A DNA stretch of 64,000 nt, from contig JAPEVF010000025.1 in the NCBI GenBank assembly GCA_029747585.1, positions 62,001 to 126,000 of the forward strand, read 5' to 3'. The notes under the pieces are model-generated. The model made no database searches. It was not told where the DNA came from and was given only the letters and a program-made list of their open reading frames with translations. Shown here piece after piece: positions 21,326 to 33,046 of this stretch. Within the stretch, counting starts at the first letter, position 1. Every line of letters begins with the position of its first letter. Source of the DNA: Pleurotus djamor. Lineage: Eukaryota; Basidiomycota; Agaricomycetes; Agaricales; Pleurotaceae. Position numbers and translations under genes: made by a program.

Positions 21326-22213
21326 ATGGAAGACTCCATCGTCCCCTCCCTCTCTTCAGGCGCAGTCGGCTCTCGCTTCGTATCCCAGGATGACATAGAG
21401 ACCGCAAGGGAAAGAAGAGAAGAACAGTGGAAAGCTGCATACGCTAGGCTCGGTCAGGCCCCTCCAGCAGCGCCCGTGGAAGACTCGTATGATGGCCGCA
21501 GTCTGGCAGAAGTAAGTTCCAAAAGTCAGTTACCATCGTTTGCAACCAGTATTGACTTTGCATCTATGGTTTCAAACACCCGCCCCCGTAGAAACTAGCT
21601 GCCAATAGGGTACATCATCCGCGTTAACACGTCTCATCTGCAGCCTTGCTGACAGTCATATAGATTGCAAAGCAGGAGGAATGGGAAGAGAAGACTAAAC
21701 TCGGTGCGCTACTTCGTCTTACCTAGAAGATGACCGTGTATTAACGCGTCTCATGGTCCAGCCAACCAATACAGAGCGCTTGAGGAAGACGAGGTCCTAT
21801 TTCTGGACTCCCTTCGCGAACGCGAGGAAGAAGAAGAGCGTCAACGAAAACAAGAAGATGGTGAAGAGGTTCGCAACTTCAAAGAGTGAGTATTTGCCGC
21901 CCATACAACGTGAACTACTTGAACGACTTCGTGTAGGGCCGTTGCCGCGCGCACAACTGCGAGCAATCAACCAACCGTCAACCCTGCCAAACCTCCCGCT
22001 CCAGCAAAGCCAGTCACTGCACCACCAGTAAAGAAAGAGGCGAAGAGAAATTTGAAGGGTGTTATTGTCAAGAAGAAACCGAAAGCTGCAGCCAAACCAT
22101 CCGAACAGACAACTTCCAGTGGTGCTCCAGCAAAAGGTACCTCGATAACGGACAAACGAGCGAAGCCTGAGGATGAGGATGATGCGCCGGCGAAACGACG
22201 TAAAACTGAATAA
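21326..22213 (+). CDS. NIP30/PSME3IP1 (FAM192A)-domain protein
   Basis: Five exons (21326-21511, 21592-21609, 21664-21703, 21762-21885, 21937-22213) give 214 residues in a perfect frame. The second exon is only 18 nt. The N-terminal domain is diagnostic: RFVSQDDIETARERREEQW, then EDSYDGRSLAEKL, then EEDEVLFLDSLREREEEEE, matching the NIP30 family whose human member PSME3IP1 binds the PA28-gamma proteasome activator in the nucleus. The C-terminus is Lys/Ala/Pro-rich, contains KRNLKGVIVKKK and ends in an NLS-like AKRRKTE. The ATG at 21326 is chosen because the earlier in-frame codons do not match the family. Its stop is 44 bp from the ESS2 stop. Confidence 0.85.
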
Positions 22214-22257
22214 ACTACCTACTCTGATACAAATAAACATATATATCCTCCCTTATG

Positions 22258-24005
22258 TTATTGAATTCGTCTCGACACCGGACTCGGTGTAGGTGTCCAT
22301 CGAACCTTGTCGAGATCTTTCCTCGTGTCCTGCCCCCTCCCCTCCCAGCCAGCTGTCCGACTCATAGCATCAGCTCGCCGAGCAGCTGCAGTACCCATCG
22401 TCGTCCGATCCAAAAGCCTCTTGGCAGCTGGCGTAAGTCCACCAGGATTTTTGTCAGCATTTCTTTGAGGTGTCCATGACGGAGGGGCCATAGATCCTGC
22501 TCGAAGACTTGCACCTAAAGCAGACATGGGTCGTTTACTGCCACTCCCCGATATGGGTGTTCTGCCGCCATTTAGAAGACCAGCTTTAGCACGCAAGCTA
22601 CGCGCCGCATCGTTCGAGAGTCTGTGAGAGAGGGATTCGCGATGGGAAGGTGCTGATATTCGGAAGGGCGTGCTGGGAGTGGGTATATCATCGTCGGTTG
22701 TTGATATGATACGCGGTGTCGCATTCAGGGTCCCCCATGTCATCAATTCCTTGATCGCGCTGGGCCCCAGTTCCTCGGGCGTTGGCGAAGGGAGATCGGG
22801 AACAAGAGAGAAAGTTCCAGGAGGGGAATGTGGACGGTCTGTAAGATTCGAGTCAAACCAATGATAGGTTGCGCCAATAGGGAGACTTACATGGCGTGCC
22901 AGAGATGGCAGCGTCAATTCGACTTCGCGTAGGACTCGGTGGTGCAGAGTGACCACGAGACGCATTGGTCGTTACTTCTTGCTCGGCAAGACGTGTGTTA
23001 CCATGAAGTACAACTTTAGGATCAGGTTTCGCTCCAGCATTAGTTTGATGGTAGGGTGATTGATCGGCATCGGGAGGGAACATTAATGAGTTGCGAGCCT
23101 AAATATTGTATAGTTCCACTTAGGTGGGTGAATTTATGGAGACATTTGGAGTAACGACATACTTTGAATTTCCAACCGTCGACACCAGCGGCTCGTGTAT
23201 CTTTCTTCTTCGCCATGACATCAACTACCTCCGTGGACTCAACCTTGATGAGACTTGTCGATGTCGAACTACCCTCGCCCTTGTCATCCACCTCCTCCGA
23301 GCCCGTTTCCTTCTCCTCGCTCTCTCCTTCGCCCTCAGCTTTGTCCGTGATCAACCCCGCAGGTTTCGGTGCCTCAATAACAAACCTCTCCCTCACCCCC
23401 GTCACGCTCGGGCCCTCAATAAGCATCTTCTCCCTTCCCTCTATCATCCGACTCCTCTGATTCTCAACTCTTTCCTGCGCCGCCCAAGCCCACCCCCACT
23501 TCTCCTTCCGTTTCCGATTCTCGTCATCCAGAATTTGCGTGAAACTCGAATTATCTTCCGACGTATAACGAGCCTGGAATGAGTCTAAACTCATATCCGT
23601 ATCGTAGCGTGGACGCTTGGTAGGGGGTTCATCAACGATAGTACGTGGAGTTCGGAGGGGTGTATCGCCAGCTAGACCGTAGGGTGTTTGGAATGGTGTA
23701 GTTCGTCCTCCTCGAAGATAGGCTGGGGTACTCGTCACCTCTTCCAGCCGTCGAACAGAGGCCTGTATTCGATCTTGGTCATGACTCTTCAAAGCGTCCA
23801 GATAGTCATTTGTGGCGTCGAGGTGCACAAGTGAAGGAAAGAAGTCGCGAGCAATGATTTGCGACAACGCAGCAGTATATTCATCTTCCTCGAGAACCAC
23901 TTGTCGATTCAAAGAGCGTGCAGGAGTAGTGTTGGCGTCTTCAGACATGTCTGTCGAGGACGAGGTGTGGTTTCCACTGAGCGCTAAAGGAGGTACAATG
24001 ATCAT
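22258..24005 (-). CDS. ESS2: ESS2/DGCR14 spliceosome-associated protein
   Basis: ESS2 (DGCR14, Bis1 in fission yeast) associates with the spliceosomal C complex in the nucleus. Matching landmarks are VLEEDEYTAALSQIIARDFF, then FPSLVHLDATNDYLDALKS, SFQARYTSEDNSSFTQIL, KKKEKW-type basic helices (RKRKEKWGWAWAAQERVE), ARNSLMFPPDADQSP after the first intron, and LTPAAKRLLDRT near the C-terminus. The first exon carries about 320 residues and two or three short introns follow between 23100 and 22850. Two in-frame start codons are possible, at 24005 and at 23948 (MSEDANTTPAR). The second fits the family better, but the first cannot be excluded. Confidence 0.88.
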
Positions 24006-24213
24006 ACATAAATAGGGGACCTACATACACATCCAGGGGATAATCCAGGAAAGAACGACAGAAACTGAGAAAGAAAGGCGACCGAGTCATCAGTAATAGA
24101 ATTAAATTACGGAAAAAGTATCTCTCGTGCCGGGCGAAGAAAGGATATATATATGTAAAGAATATGAGGGCATAAGCTAAGCATTCAAGACAATCCACGC
24201 TTCACGAATCACT

Positions 24214-26415
24214 TCACTTGCCATACGGTGCTACGACGCTTCCAGCACGCTGTCGCGTTTCCTTCACGGCCAAAAGACCACCTTCGTGAGTTTCACCAAC
24301 ACTGCGCCTGCCTCCTATGCCACCTCCACTAGGTCGACCAATTCGGCTTTGGGCGAGGGAGTGCATCGGTGCTTTGGTTGACTGACGCATCGTGACGTTG
24401 GAGTGAAGAGAAGGAAGCTGAGGCAGCGACTTCCCGGGATCCGACCTATCACTTCTGGAGCTAGCCATTGATGAAGGGGTGCCTGAGCCAGGACGGGAGG
24501 GAGGGGGCATGGTGAGTGGCCTTTCTCGTGGTGTTATCCCTGCGNGGGGGACTGGTCGACCCAAGTGATGACCGTTTCCCTGATGGATAGCCTTGACCTG
24601 GACCTGTGGAACGCTTCATCCCCGATATTCCGGCAGTCGAAGTGTATAATCCACCAGATGGAATGGGCAACAAAGTAGGGGTCGCTGGACGCGACGTGGG
24701 TGTCGGTATCGAGCTCGTGCTAGTTGCGGTGCTGAGACTGGCACCCGAAAGCCGGGACTGAGGCCTCCTTATGCCAGTGTTGATTGTGCTATGCGCAAAC
24801 GGGCTGCTTCGATTACTAGAAGTGGGGGAGGGACTGGATGCAGATGGATCGAAACCGCCAGTTGGGCTGGAGATACGTCGACGCTCTCTAGCTCTGTCTT
24901 TTGGCGGGGATGGTGAATCTTCCATAATGAGTACCCATCCAGTTGAATCCTTATGCTTCCCTTTGTCACTACCACTATCATTAGAGCGACGCGTTTCCGG
25001 GCCTCTGTGGACAGTCGATGTGCTCATGTTATTGTCTTCCATGCTATTTGGCTTAGACCGGGTGGCAGCGCGTCCTTCGAAGATGGGTACTGCGAAAGCA
25101 TTGTTACGTCCCATAACACTTGGCTTGCGAAGTCGAGGTACTCGAGTAAATGATTTCTGCAGACTCGTCTCCATCTTGGCACGGATAGCGGACGCCATTT
25201 GCATGGTTTTGCTGCGGGTTGCGGTGCTAGAAGTCGTGGACGTGGAGTTGGTAGAAGCATATGATGTGACGCGGACGGGGGAGAGACGACGAGTGACGGG
25301 TGTACGAGGACTGGCGGAAGGCGAATTGAAGGTAGGGAGGGTGGTTGACCTGGAAATACTGCTTGAAGATGGTGAGAAATTCGGTTTGTTTGCGGGGAAA
25401 CCAGCTCTATGCAGGAGCACCGATTGACCAGGGCGCTGCATGGTCTTCGCGCGTGGGGTATCCGTCGAGAGGGTATCAGCACTTGATGCCAGCTCAGATA
25501 GTTGTAGGTCGGGTGGTGGAGGCGTGTTTAATAGGTTATCGTCTTCTGAAGGAATGGATATTTTCGGGAATGCAGGAGGGTTGCTGGACGTAGGGAGACT
25601 TGTTGATGAAGAGTCAGATGGTGGCTCGGAAGATGAAGTACGCGCGGACGCTGCAGCGAGTTGGTCCTTCATGATGGAGATCTCATTGTTAGAGTCTGAG
25701 GGACATAGTGAGCATGAGTAAATGGGTGATGAGAATAAGCTCACCTCGAAGTTCATCTTTAAGGCGTTGCAGCTCTTCTTCCATGTTGGCTTTATCCAAA
25801 AGCTCGTGTTCCAATAGAATCTTTTCCTCCAACGCCTTCGAGTACTTTGCCTCAACATCCGCCAAGCTAGATGTAACCGCACGCTCATTGCGTTCCAAGT
25901 CATCATTTCCCATCTCCAGTTCGCGCAATTGTATCTTTAAGTGTTGGTGCTCTTGTCGTAATTTGTCAAGCTCGCGCTGAAGCGATGTCGTAGTCGTGTT
26001 GAAATTCGTCTGTAATGTCATGAATTTACTCTGCAGGCGGGACTTAGACAAATTATTGGGCAAATGGCGAGGAGCGCACCTTCCATCCATCTCGCTCAGT
26101 TTCGGCCTTGGCCACCTTGATTTTGAGGTCCTGTTGCGCTTTCTCCGTTCTCTGCAGCTCGCTTTCGAGCTCGGCCTCGAGTTCTTTACTCGCTGCGTGA
26201 AATTCATCAAGTTCGTTACGTGTCTCCGCCAATAGATCTGCGACCTATGCAGCGTCAAGCTTGAGTTCTAGTTAGCAGAGCCAATCGACCCACTTCGTTA
26301 TACTTTTCTCGCCAGTCTGTGGTCGAAGCGCAGCTGATGGAACACTGGGTCAGAGTTGGCAGTAGGGCAGACAAGCGAATGAATATTACTCTATCTGGTT
26401 ATCGTCGATAGACAT
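24214..26415 (-). CDS. nudE: NudE-type dynein regulator (frame break at an N)
   Basis: NudE/NDEL1 proteins bind LIS1 and dynein and support nuclear migration along microtubules. The start MSIDDNQIE is a short exon at 26415. Joined exons then read TDWREKYNEVADLLAETR, the NudE N-terminal signature, followed by about 170 residues of unbroken coiled coil (e.g. LQRELDKLRQEHQHLKIQL). The remaining 400 residues are Ser/Thr/Pro-rich and end VVAPYGK. At 24545 an N next to five Gs coincides with a change of frame; the tail (PPPSRPGSGTPSSMASS) continues sensibly in the new frame. I read this as a homopolymer error. Tandem with CSL4 upstream (256-bp spacer). Confidence 0.85.
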
Positions 26416-26671
26416 GCCTCTGTCCCTACGAAAATACTCCGTCGAGGAAAGGACAGAAGTCATGGAACAGAGGCCTTGAGGAGGGGGAGGACGGGGGAAC
26501 GGAGAGGTGCAGTGAGAGCGGGGAGCAAAGCGAAACTTTGGCCACATGAACCAACAGGCCCATGCTTGCCATTTTCGGACCACTCTCTCAAGCCTAAGGC
26601 CACATGGGACCACATGTTTTTTATTTTCATTTTCGATAATTTCAACGGCATCATACAGTAAGAATCAGAGT

Positions 26672-27446
26672 TTAGAGTCCCTCCGGCTTGGCACATTTTC
26701 GTCGTTCAATTTTGCCAGTCTTCGGACATCGCATTTCTTCCCATGACACGGGTTCCATCGTCGCACCTATCATTCGGGAGTCAGTCGCGGTCCGGTGAAG
26801 GAGTTCATGGTTGGAGCACCAGCTTCACTAGTGGCAAAAATTACGCCGAGATCGTTTCTAGCGGTGGTGATATAGTAGCTTTTGGGAAGGCTTCAGTCAG
26901 CATGTCATCGAGAACACGTTCAAGCTTGCCTCCGGGCGTCTCCCAAAGAAATCTGTATTTCGATTTAGACAGAATCTAACTTGGACCATAAGCGCAGTAC
27001 CACCAAGCCTTTGACAACATCCCCTCCACGGAAGCAGTCGCTAACCTTGACGCGGTCTTTCTCCGTGACCCTTACATCCTGCGTCCGGATAACGCCGGTG
27101 AACTCTTCTCCAGCAGGCAGGGGAACACCGTCGACCACAGAAATAGAGATCAAGGCTTGCAATGGGGATAGGCGTGTGACCGACCCGAGAACGATGGAAT
27201 TTGGTGCTGGCGGTTGGGGGCGAATCCGAGATATGAGTAAGGTCTGTTACAACGCGGACTTTTTGATTATCAAAGTGAGATCCTTATACAGACAGCCCAA
27301 CGAACAGATGCTTGCTGCGTTGGACAGCCTACGAGACTTGCGCGCACAGTGCCGTCCCTCTGATAGACACCAGCACCGAGCTTGGGTGCTGGTCCACGCG
27401 GGATGAAGATAGGCTGGCCAGGAAGATGGAGATTGTCGTCGCTCAT
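26672..27446 (-). CDS. CSL4: Exosome subunit CSL4 (EXOSC1)
   Basis: CSL4 caps the RNA exosome ring and links it to cofactors in nucleus and cytoplasm. Five exons (27446-27333, 27243-27001, 26952-26930, 26878-26820, 26766-26672) add to 534 nt, an exact 177-residue protein. Order: N-terminal domain LPGQPIFIPRGPAPKLGAGV, then YQRDGTVRASL; S1 domain with SIVLGSVTRLSPLQALI and GVIRTQDVRVTEKDRVKV; then ISLGDARSYYITTARNDLGV; and the C-terminal zinc-ribbon-like piece MEPVSWEEMRCPKTGKIERR ending KCAKPEGL. The fourth exon joins through a GC-AG intron (26929-26879). A nearer start at 27470 is not an ATG. It shares a 144-bp divergent promoter with the pyruvate dehydrogenase E2 gene. Confidence 0.92.
26879..26929 (-). 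other. Non-canonical GC-AG intron in CSL4
   Basis: The donor reads AG|GCAAGC and the acceptor AAAAG, 51 nt apart, with a good branch-point candidate (CTGAC). Using it restores the conserved SYYITTARNDLGV. No GT donor upstream of an in-frame stop can do so. This is the known minor U2 class with a strong AG|GCAAG consensus. Confidence 0.8.
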
Positions 27447-27590
27447 TTTCCAGAGACGCGTGGGCGTCAAACTCAGGTCTGATTACTCCGAGGTGTTTGC
27501 TCCTGTTGTGCCACGCGTTTTGTCGACTTGTCCCCAAACGTAAATTTGGCCAACCGTCTCCATCCTTCCTTCCAACTCCCATCCTCACAA

Positions 27591-29214
27591 ATGGCTTCTG
27601 TGGCTGCTCGTATTCTCTCTCGGCGTATGTCTTTTGTTTTTTCGATAACCTATGCATTGTCGCTCACATTCTCATTCAGGCTTTCATGTTTCCGCTCGGA
27701 GGAGCGCGCTGTCACAGTTCAACATGCCTGCTATGAGCCCGACTATGACCGAGGGCGGTATTGCGTCCTGGAAGAAGAAGGAAGGTGAAGCCTTCGCCGC
27801 TGGTGATGTCTTGCTCGAGATTGTACGTCCTTTTCTGTTTTTCTGTCGTTTTCTTTGCTGCTGACCGGTGTTCTACGTCATTCCAGGAAACAGACAAGGC
27901 CACGATTGATGTCGAGGCCCAGGATGACGGTATCATGGCTAAAATCATCGTATGTACTCCTTCGTATACTGTCGTCTCATCTTTGACACCCTACGACAGG
28001 TGCAAGACGGCTCCAAAGGTGTTAAAGTCGGCTCCCCCATTGCCATCCTCGCTGAGGATGGTGATGACCTTGCTGGTGCTGATGCTTTCGCCTCGCAAGC
28101 TTCTTCACAAGCTTCTTCAGAGCCGAAGGAGGACAAACCCTCTCCTCCTCCCAAGCCTGAAGCCCCTACACCCGAGCCTGTAGAGTCGAAGCCCAAGTCG
28201 GAATCAAAACCTGAGCTTGCCTCAGGGGATCGTATATTCGCGTCCCCCATAGCCAAGAAAATCGCTTTGGAACGCGGCATACCTCTTTCCAAAGTGAAGG
28301 GTACGGGTCCCGACGGACGCATTATTCGGGAGGACGTCGAAAGCTACAAGCCCACGGAAACGGTTGCCTCGACCGCTTCCCAGCCTCCCGCTGCTCAACT
28401 TCCTCTGGATTACGTTGACACGCCTGTATCCAACATGCGTCGCGTCATCGGCTCACGGCTTACCCAGTCGAAACAAGAAATCCCCCATTACTACGTCACG
28501 TCTGACATCAACATGGATAAAGTCCTCAAACTTAGAGAGGTGTTCAACAAGACTCTGGGTGATAAAGACAAAGCTGCTAAGCTGAGCGTCAACGACTTCA
28601 TCCTCAAAGCTGTCTCTTGTGCTTTGGCTGACGTGCCCGAGGCGAACTCTGCGTGGCTCGGCGAAGTTATCCGGACGTGTGTCTTTGTTGCCTTTCGCCC
28701 TCTGCTTTAACTCATTGATCTTTTTTCATCAGGTACAAGAAAGCTGATATCTCTGTCGCGGTCGCTACTCCAACTGGCTTGATAACACCCATTGTTCGCG
28801 ATGTCGGTGCCAAGGGCCTCGCTTCCATATCCGCTGAAACTAAAGCCCTCGCTAAGAAGGCTCGGGATGGTAAACTCGCTCCATCAGAGTACCAGGTCAG
28901 GCTTCTCTATCTTTGATTCTTCTCGCGTACTGAGCTTGCATTAGGGTGGCACATTCACGGTCTCCAACCTTGGAATGTACGACGTCTCCCACTTCACAGC
29001 GATCATCAATCCACCCCAGTCATGTATTCTCGCCGTGGGCTCGACGCAGGCGACACTTGTCCCTGCACCGGAGGAGGAGCGCGGCTTCAAGACGGTGCAG
29101 ATCATGAAGGTCACGTTGAGTTCAGACCATAGAACCGTTGACGGTGCCGTTGCTGCGCGATGGATGGCTGCCTTCCGAGGGTACCTCGAAAACCCTCTCA
29201 CGTTTATGCTTTGA
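27591..29214 (+). CDS. LAT1: Pyruvate dehydrogenase E2 (dihydrolipoyl acetyltransferase)
   Basis: E2 forms the core of the mitochondrial pyruvate dehydrogenase complex and passes the acetyl group from E1 to CoA on its lipoyl arm. Six exons (27591-27624, 27680-27822, 27887-27949, 28000-28676, 28733-28895, 28945-29214) give exactly 449 residues. Order: Arg/Ser-rich presequence [20 protein letters not shown]; one lipoyl domain with the lysine in [12 protein letters not shown]; an Ala/Pro/Glu-rich hinge with a 12-bp tandem repeat (28096-28119); the E3/E1-binding domain ([20 protein letters not shown]); and the catalytic domain with [11 protein letters not shown] and the active-site DHRTVDGA. Only one lipoyl domain is present, as in yeast. 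Neighbouring lipoyl synthase would supply its cofactor. Confidence 0.95.
28096..28119 (+). repeat. 12-bp tandem duplication in the E2 linker
   Basis: Two perfect copies of a 12-bp unit (caagcttcttca) lie head-to-tail and encode QASS twice in the flexible hinge between lipoyl and binding domains. Length variation in this hinge is usually tolerated. Confidence 0.7.
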
Positions 29215-29464
29215 ATGGCTTGTTCGGATTTGGATTTTCACCTCTTCAAAACTCTTCGCTTTGAGCTTTTTGCGTGTTGGTTTTGCACTTTCATAGACTT
29301 ATATATATTATTTTCGTGGTACCACCCTCGTGAGGTCCAATCGCGTTCTCCCAAACAGGAAGAAAGGTATACGATCACTTGACCCTGAACTTTGTCGCTG
29401 GTTGCGAAGTAACCAACCAAACCACCTTCAAGCTACTGTTTCCCTCCCCTCTTCCCCCGCAGTT

Positions 29465-31362
29465 ATGGAGAATGCCCCCTTAGAGGATGATAATGCATTT
29501 TGGCCTCGCGTCCTTATGCAGTTATCCCAACGAATGGATGAGGTCCAGAGACTGAAGGCTGAGGTTATCCATTTGCGACGAGAGGTAGTGATTTTGGTCT
29601 TTGGTGCCATTGAGTCACGACTAATGGTTTTTAGCGCGACGAACATGACCTACAAGCACGGGCTTTTGTTGAACATGCTGCGACGCTGATTTCATCTCAA
29701 AGAGTGGACGCACCGAAGGGGCCACGGTGTTTGCTAGCGAACCGTTTACTATCTGAGCAGGTATTTACGCGTTTGATCACTCACTCTCCAGGGACTAATG
29801 ACCCATATTTTCTCAAGCTAACCGCTGTACAGACTGATGTTCAAAACCTCAAGAAACAGAAGGACGTCCTTGAGCTTGAACGCCGCACGGTCCTAGAGAA
29901 CCAAGCAGGTGTCCATGAAGCCAACCAGACCATCCAGAAACTCGAGTTGGGACTCTCTCAGATGAAAGAGAGCAGTATCTCGGAATGTCAGAAGCGCGAC
30001 GCGATGATCCAAGAGCTTACGCGGCGACTAGCTGAAGCAGAGCACGATCTACAAGCGACACGGGCTCGGAATGAGGCGTTAACGCAAACCTTGTCTCGCA
30101 GTCAGGTGTGTACTTGTATCATTCAATCTCTCACTCTAATCCCCAAGTCATATCTCCCCTTAGTCAGATCTCACGAAGGAACTTGAAGCAAAGAATAGGG
30201 CTCTGACTGAAGAGCTTCATAAAGTCCAAGAAGAGAACAAGTCTCTCAAGGCAGGGCTCCATAAGGAGAAGGATTCAATAAGAGTAGCTCTCGAGAATCT
30301 ACAAGGACGCGTACGTGCAGTGAAGCTACCCCGTCGTAAGCTCATCCTGAACACGCTACCCAGTTTCGCCAGTTACCCCATTCACCTCAAGCACTCCCAA
30401 CAACCCAAGCACCCCATTCACCGCCTGTACGGCCCACTGACAAACCACCTACGGTTTCACTTTCCGTCCCTATAACCGTGGTAAGCCCCTCCGGATTCAT
30501 CCCTTCTCAAATCCGTAACCTGATTCTGTATAGAAAAGCGAAGGGGACAATGTTTCCTTCATTGACCTCTCTGATACTTCCATACAACCTGACGACGCGC
30601 TAGTAATTCCCCCTTCCCGGCAAAGCAAACTAAACTCCTTCCCAAGTGTTGTTGTTGATGACGACCTCAGTAGTGGTGTGCTCTTTTCTCGTAAACTCCT
30701 CTCAGAACATTTGGGCGGTAGTTGTCAGCCGCTTGTTGTTAAGTGAGATTTCCTTTTTGAAGTCATATTCCCTACTGACTTTCCTTTTCTTTTCCAGGAT
30801 CACAAAGAGCCAAAAAGCGTTGGCTCAGAGGCTCGGCATCACGTCTTACCTTTGCCCCAACTTGGATCTAAACCCATGGTGCCCAACCACTCCTGGCGAA
30901 CATGGTTATATGTTCGTCGGATTGGGTACGGAGAAAGATACGTTCCTTAAGCCTGAGGTTCATCATCTGTTTGTGGGACTTAAGAAGCAGCCGAAGCAAA
31001 GCACCCGGCTCCTTAGATATCTAGGACAGTACTCAGTTTCGAGGGTTGATGCTCTGTCTGCCGAAGAATGGGAGACCCTACCAGAGAACGTACGTCGATC
31101 ACTTTTTCTCGTCGTTGAAACCTCTCGGTTATATGGTGCAATTCAGGTTAAGGAGGATTACTGCAATAAGACGCACCAGAGGATATCAAACCCTCCACCG
31201 AAGTTAAAGATTCGTACTGATTACGACTCAGGCAAACACCAAGTTCCGTGCGTTATGCTCAGATGCATCGATTACAACAACGAGCTCGCCAACACCCTTG
31301 CACGTAAACTCAAGGTACCCCCTTCTTCGCCGAGAAAACGACGACGTGAAGATAACGAATGA
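29465..31362 (+). CDS. Coiled-coil protein with a basidiomycete C-terminal domain, function unknown
   Basis: Start chosen at MENAPLEDDNAFWPRVL. About seven short introns join the exons (e.g. the donor after LRR at 29584, resuming at RDEHDLQARAF). Residues about 20-190 form a long coiled coil rich in Glu, Lys, Gln and Leu. A Pro/Ser linker follows, then a compact C-terminal domain of about 180 residues with LGITSYLCPNLDLNPWCP, HGYMFVGLGTE, LLRYLGQYSVSRVDALS and EEWETLPENVR. The protein ends in a basic RKRRREDNE that could be a nuclear signal. The C-terminal layout resembles the DUF6697-type domain of agaricomycetes, but this is from memory and unchecked. No function can be named. Tandem behind E2 (250-bp gap), converging on lipoyl synthase. 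Confidence 0.7.
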
Positions 31363-31559
31363 ATATCCTATAGAAAGCAGCGTTAGCCTTGAAGACCCGA
31401 CATACATCCTCGCTGCTAAATCTTCGCGAACCCAGGATATTTATATAGATTCCCTTTCTGCATCTTGGACTTTCATTTGCATCCATTATCATTATATTTG
31501 CTTTCTTGCTGTCTATATTTCGATTCAAATAACGACTATATAAGTATAAGTAGGGGGCA

Positions 31560-33046
31560 TCAAAGCGTTGCCGTAGTATTATCATAGTCAGAGAGTAGGA
31601 TGGGTTTTGCCTTCCTTTGTGATCCCTTTCCACGTAAAACATTTTCGATGTAGTATTCTCCGGCCTGGAAAACTGGGATTGAGTGAATGTTGAAAAGAGA
31701 CACTGGCACACTTTACCTTGTAGCTACTACGCACGAGTGGACCACTGGCCACGTACATGAAACCCATGTCCTCCGCGATTTGCTTCCATCGGTCGAATTC
31801 AGTAGGTTCAACGTAGCGATCCACTTTCATATGACGCTTAGTGGGGCGCATGTACTGCCCAAAAGTGACAACATCTACATCAACTTTGCGCAATTCTGCA
31901 AGACGGGTTTGGAATGGGTTAGACTTATATTCACAGCTATAAGGAATCGAGATGATCACCTTTGAGCGCGTCCATGACTTCGCCCTCCGTTTCACCAACA
32001 CCAAGCATCATACTGGTTTTGGTAACCCGGACGCCCTCTTTCTTCGCATGCTCCAGGACGGCCAAACTTTGTCTGAAAGTTGCACGGCGATCCCGTACAT
32101 AGGGTGTAAGAGCTTCGACGGTCTCGACATTGTGTGCATATACATCGAGACCTGACTTCGCAACCAACGAGACGTGTGACAGATTGCCAGCAAAGTCACC
32201 AGTGAGGGCTTCTACGAGAATGTGGGGTGCCCTGAAAACCGAAAACAATCAATCATGGGAACAAAGATGTAATAATGGCCGTACTTCTGCTTTATCTTCA
32301 TTATTGTTTCCGCAAAGTGGTTGGCTCCGCCGTCGAGAAGGTCTAAGCGACGTTAAAATCGCGTAGATTCATCACAGAACATAAGACGCACCATCACGGT
32401 CGACACTGGTAAGGACGATATAACCCAGACCCCATCTGCTTATGGCTTCTGCAGTGTTCTCGGGTTCGTGAGGGTCCAACGGTGGAGGCTTCCGTGACGT
32501 CTTGACTGAGCAAAATCGACATCCACGAGTACATGTATCTCCCATCAACTAAAGGCCTCATGAGAGCTCTGTCAGAGTAATGCTAAGGAGACTGACCATG
32601 ATAGTCGCAGTGGCGGCACTCTTGCCCTCTGCTTCAGTTGCACCTTCCTTTCCACCCCAGCAGTCGCCGATATTAGGACAACGGGCTTCCTCGCATACTG
32701 TGTGCAGGCCTAGCCCTCGCAAATCCTTCTTTATTTTCTTGAATGAGTCACCAGACGGTATGGAGGTTTTCAAATACGACGGCAGCCGAGGGCTATTTCA
32801 AGGAGAAAGGTAAGTTCATGAACTAGAGGTCACTACAAGAAAGACTTGCCCTTTTGTATTTCCCAGAACCACCCTATCCGGAACGTCGCCAGCAATGAAG
32901 TCATCGAGAGAAGGACCCGACGCCAACGCCTGGGAGAATGATGACTTTGGAGGTTCTGTAGGAGGTGGAACCGTCGCTAGCCATCGCATGCACTTGAAAG
33001 CAGCCGTGCTGCGAGCTGAGGAGGAGGGTATTGACAGGCGGAACAT
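31560..33046 (-). CDS. LIP5: Lipoyl synthase, mitochondrial
   Basis: Lipoyl synthase is a radical-SAM enzyme that inserts two sulfurs into octanoyl groups on lipoyl domains (pyruvate and 2-oxoglutarate dehydrogenases, glycine cleavage H protein). The start [15 protein letters not shown] is a typical mitochondrial presequence. The auxiliary cluster motif is visible as [12 protein letters not shown] (CX4CX5C) and the radical-SAM motif as CTRGCRFC (CX3CX2C). Further landmarks are [50 protein letters not shown] and [15 protein letters not shown]. The last exon ([18 protein letters not shown]...) ends at 31560. At least six short introns interrupt it. Its start is 61 bp from the start of CMC1. It is close to its substrate gene, E2. 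Confidence 0.95.
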
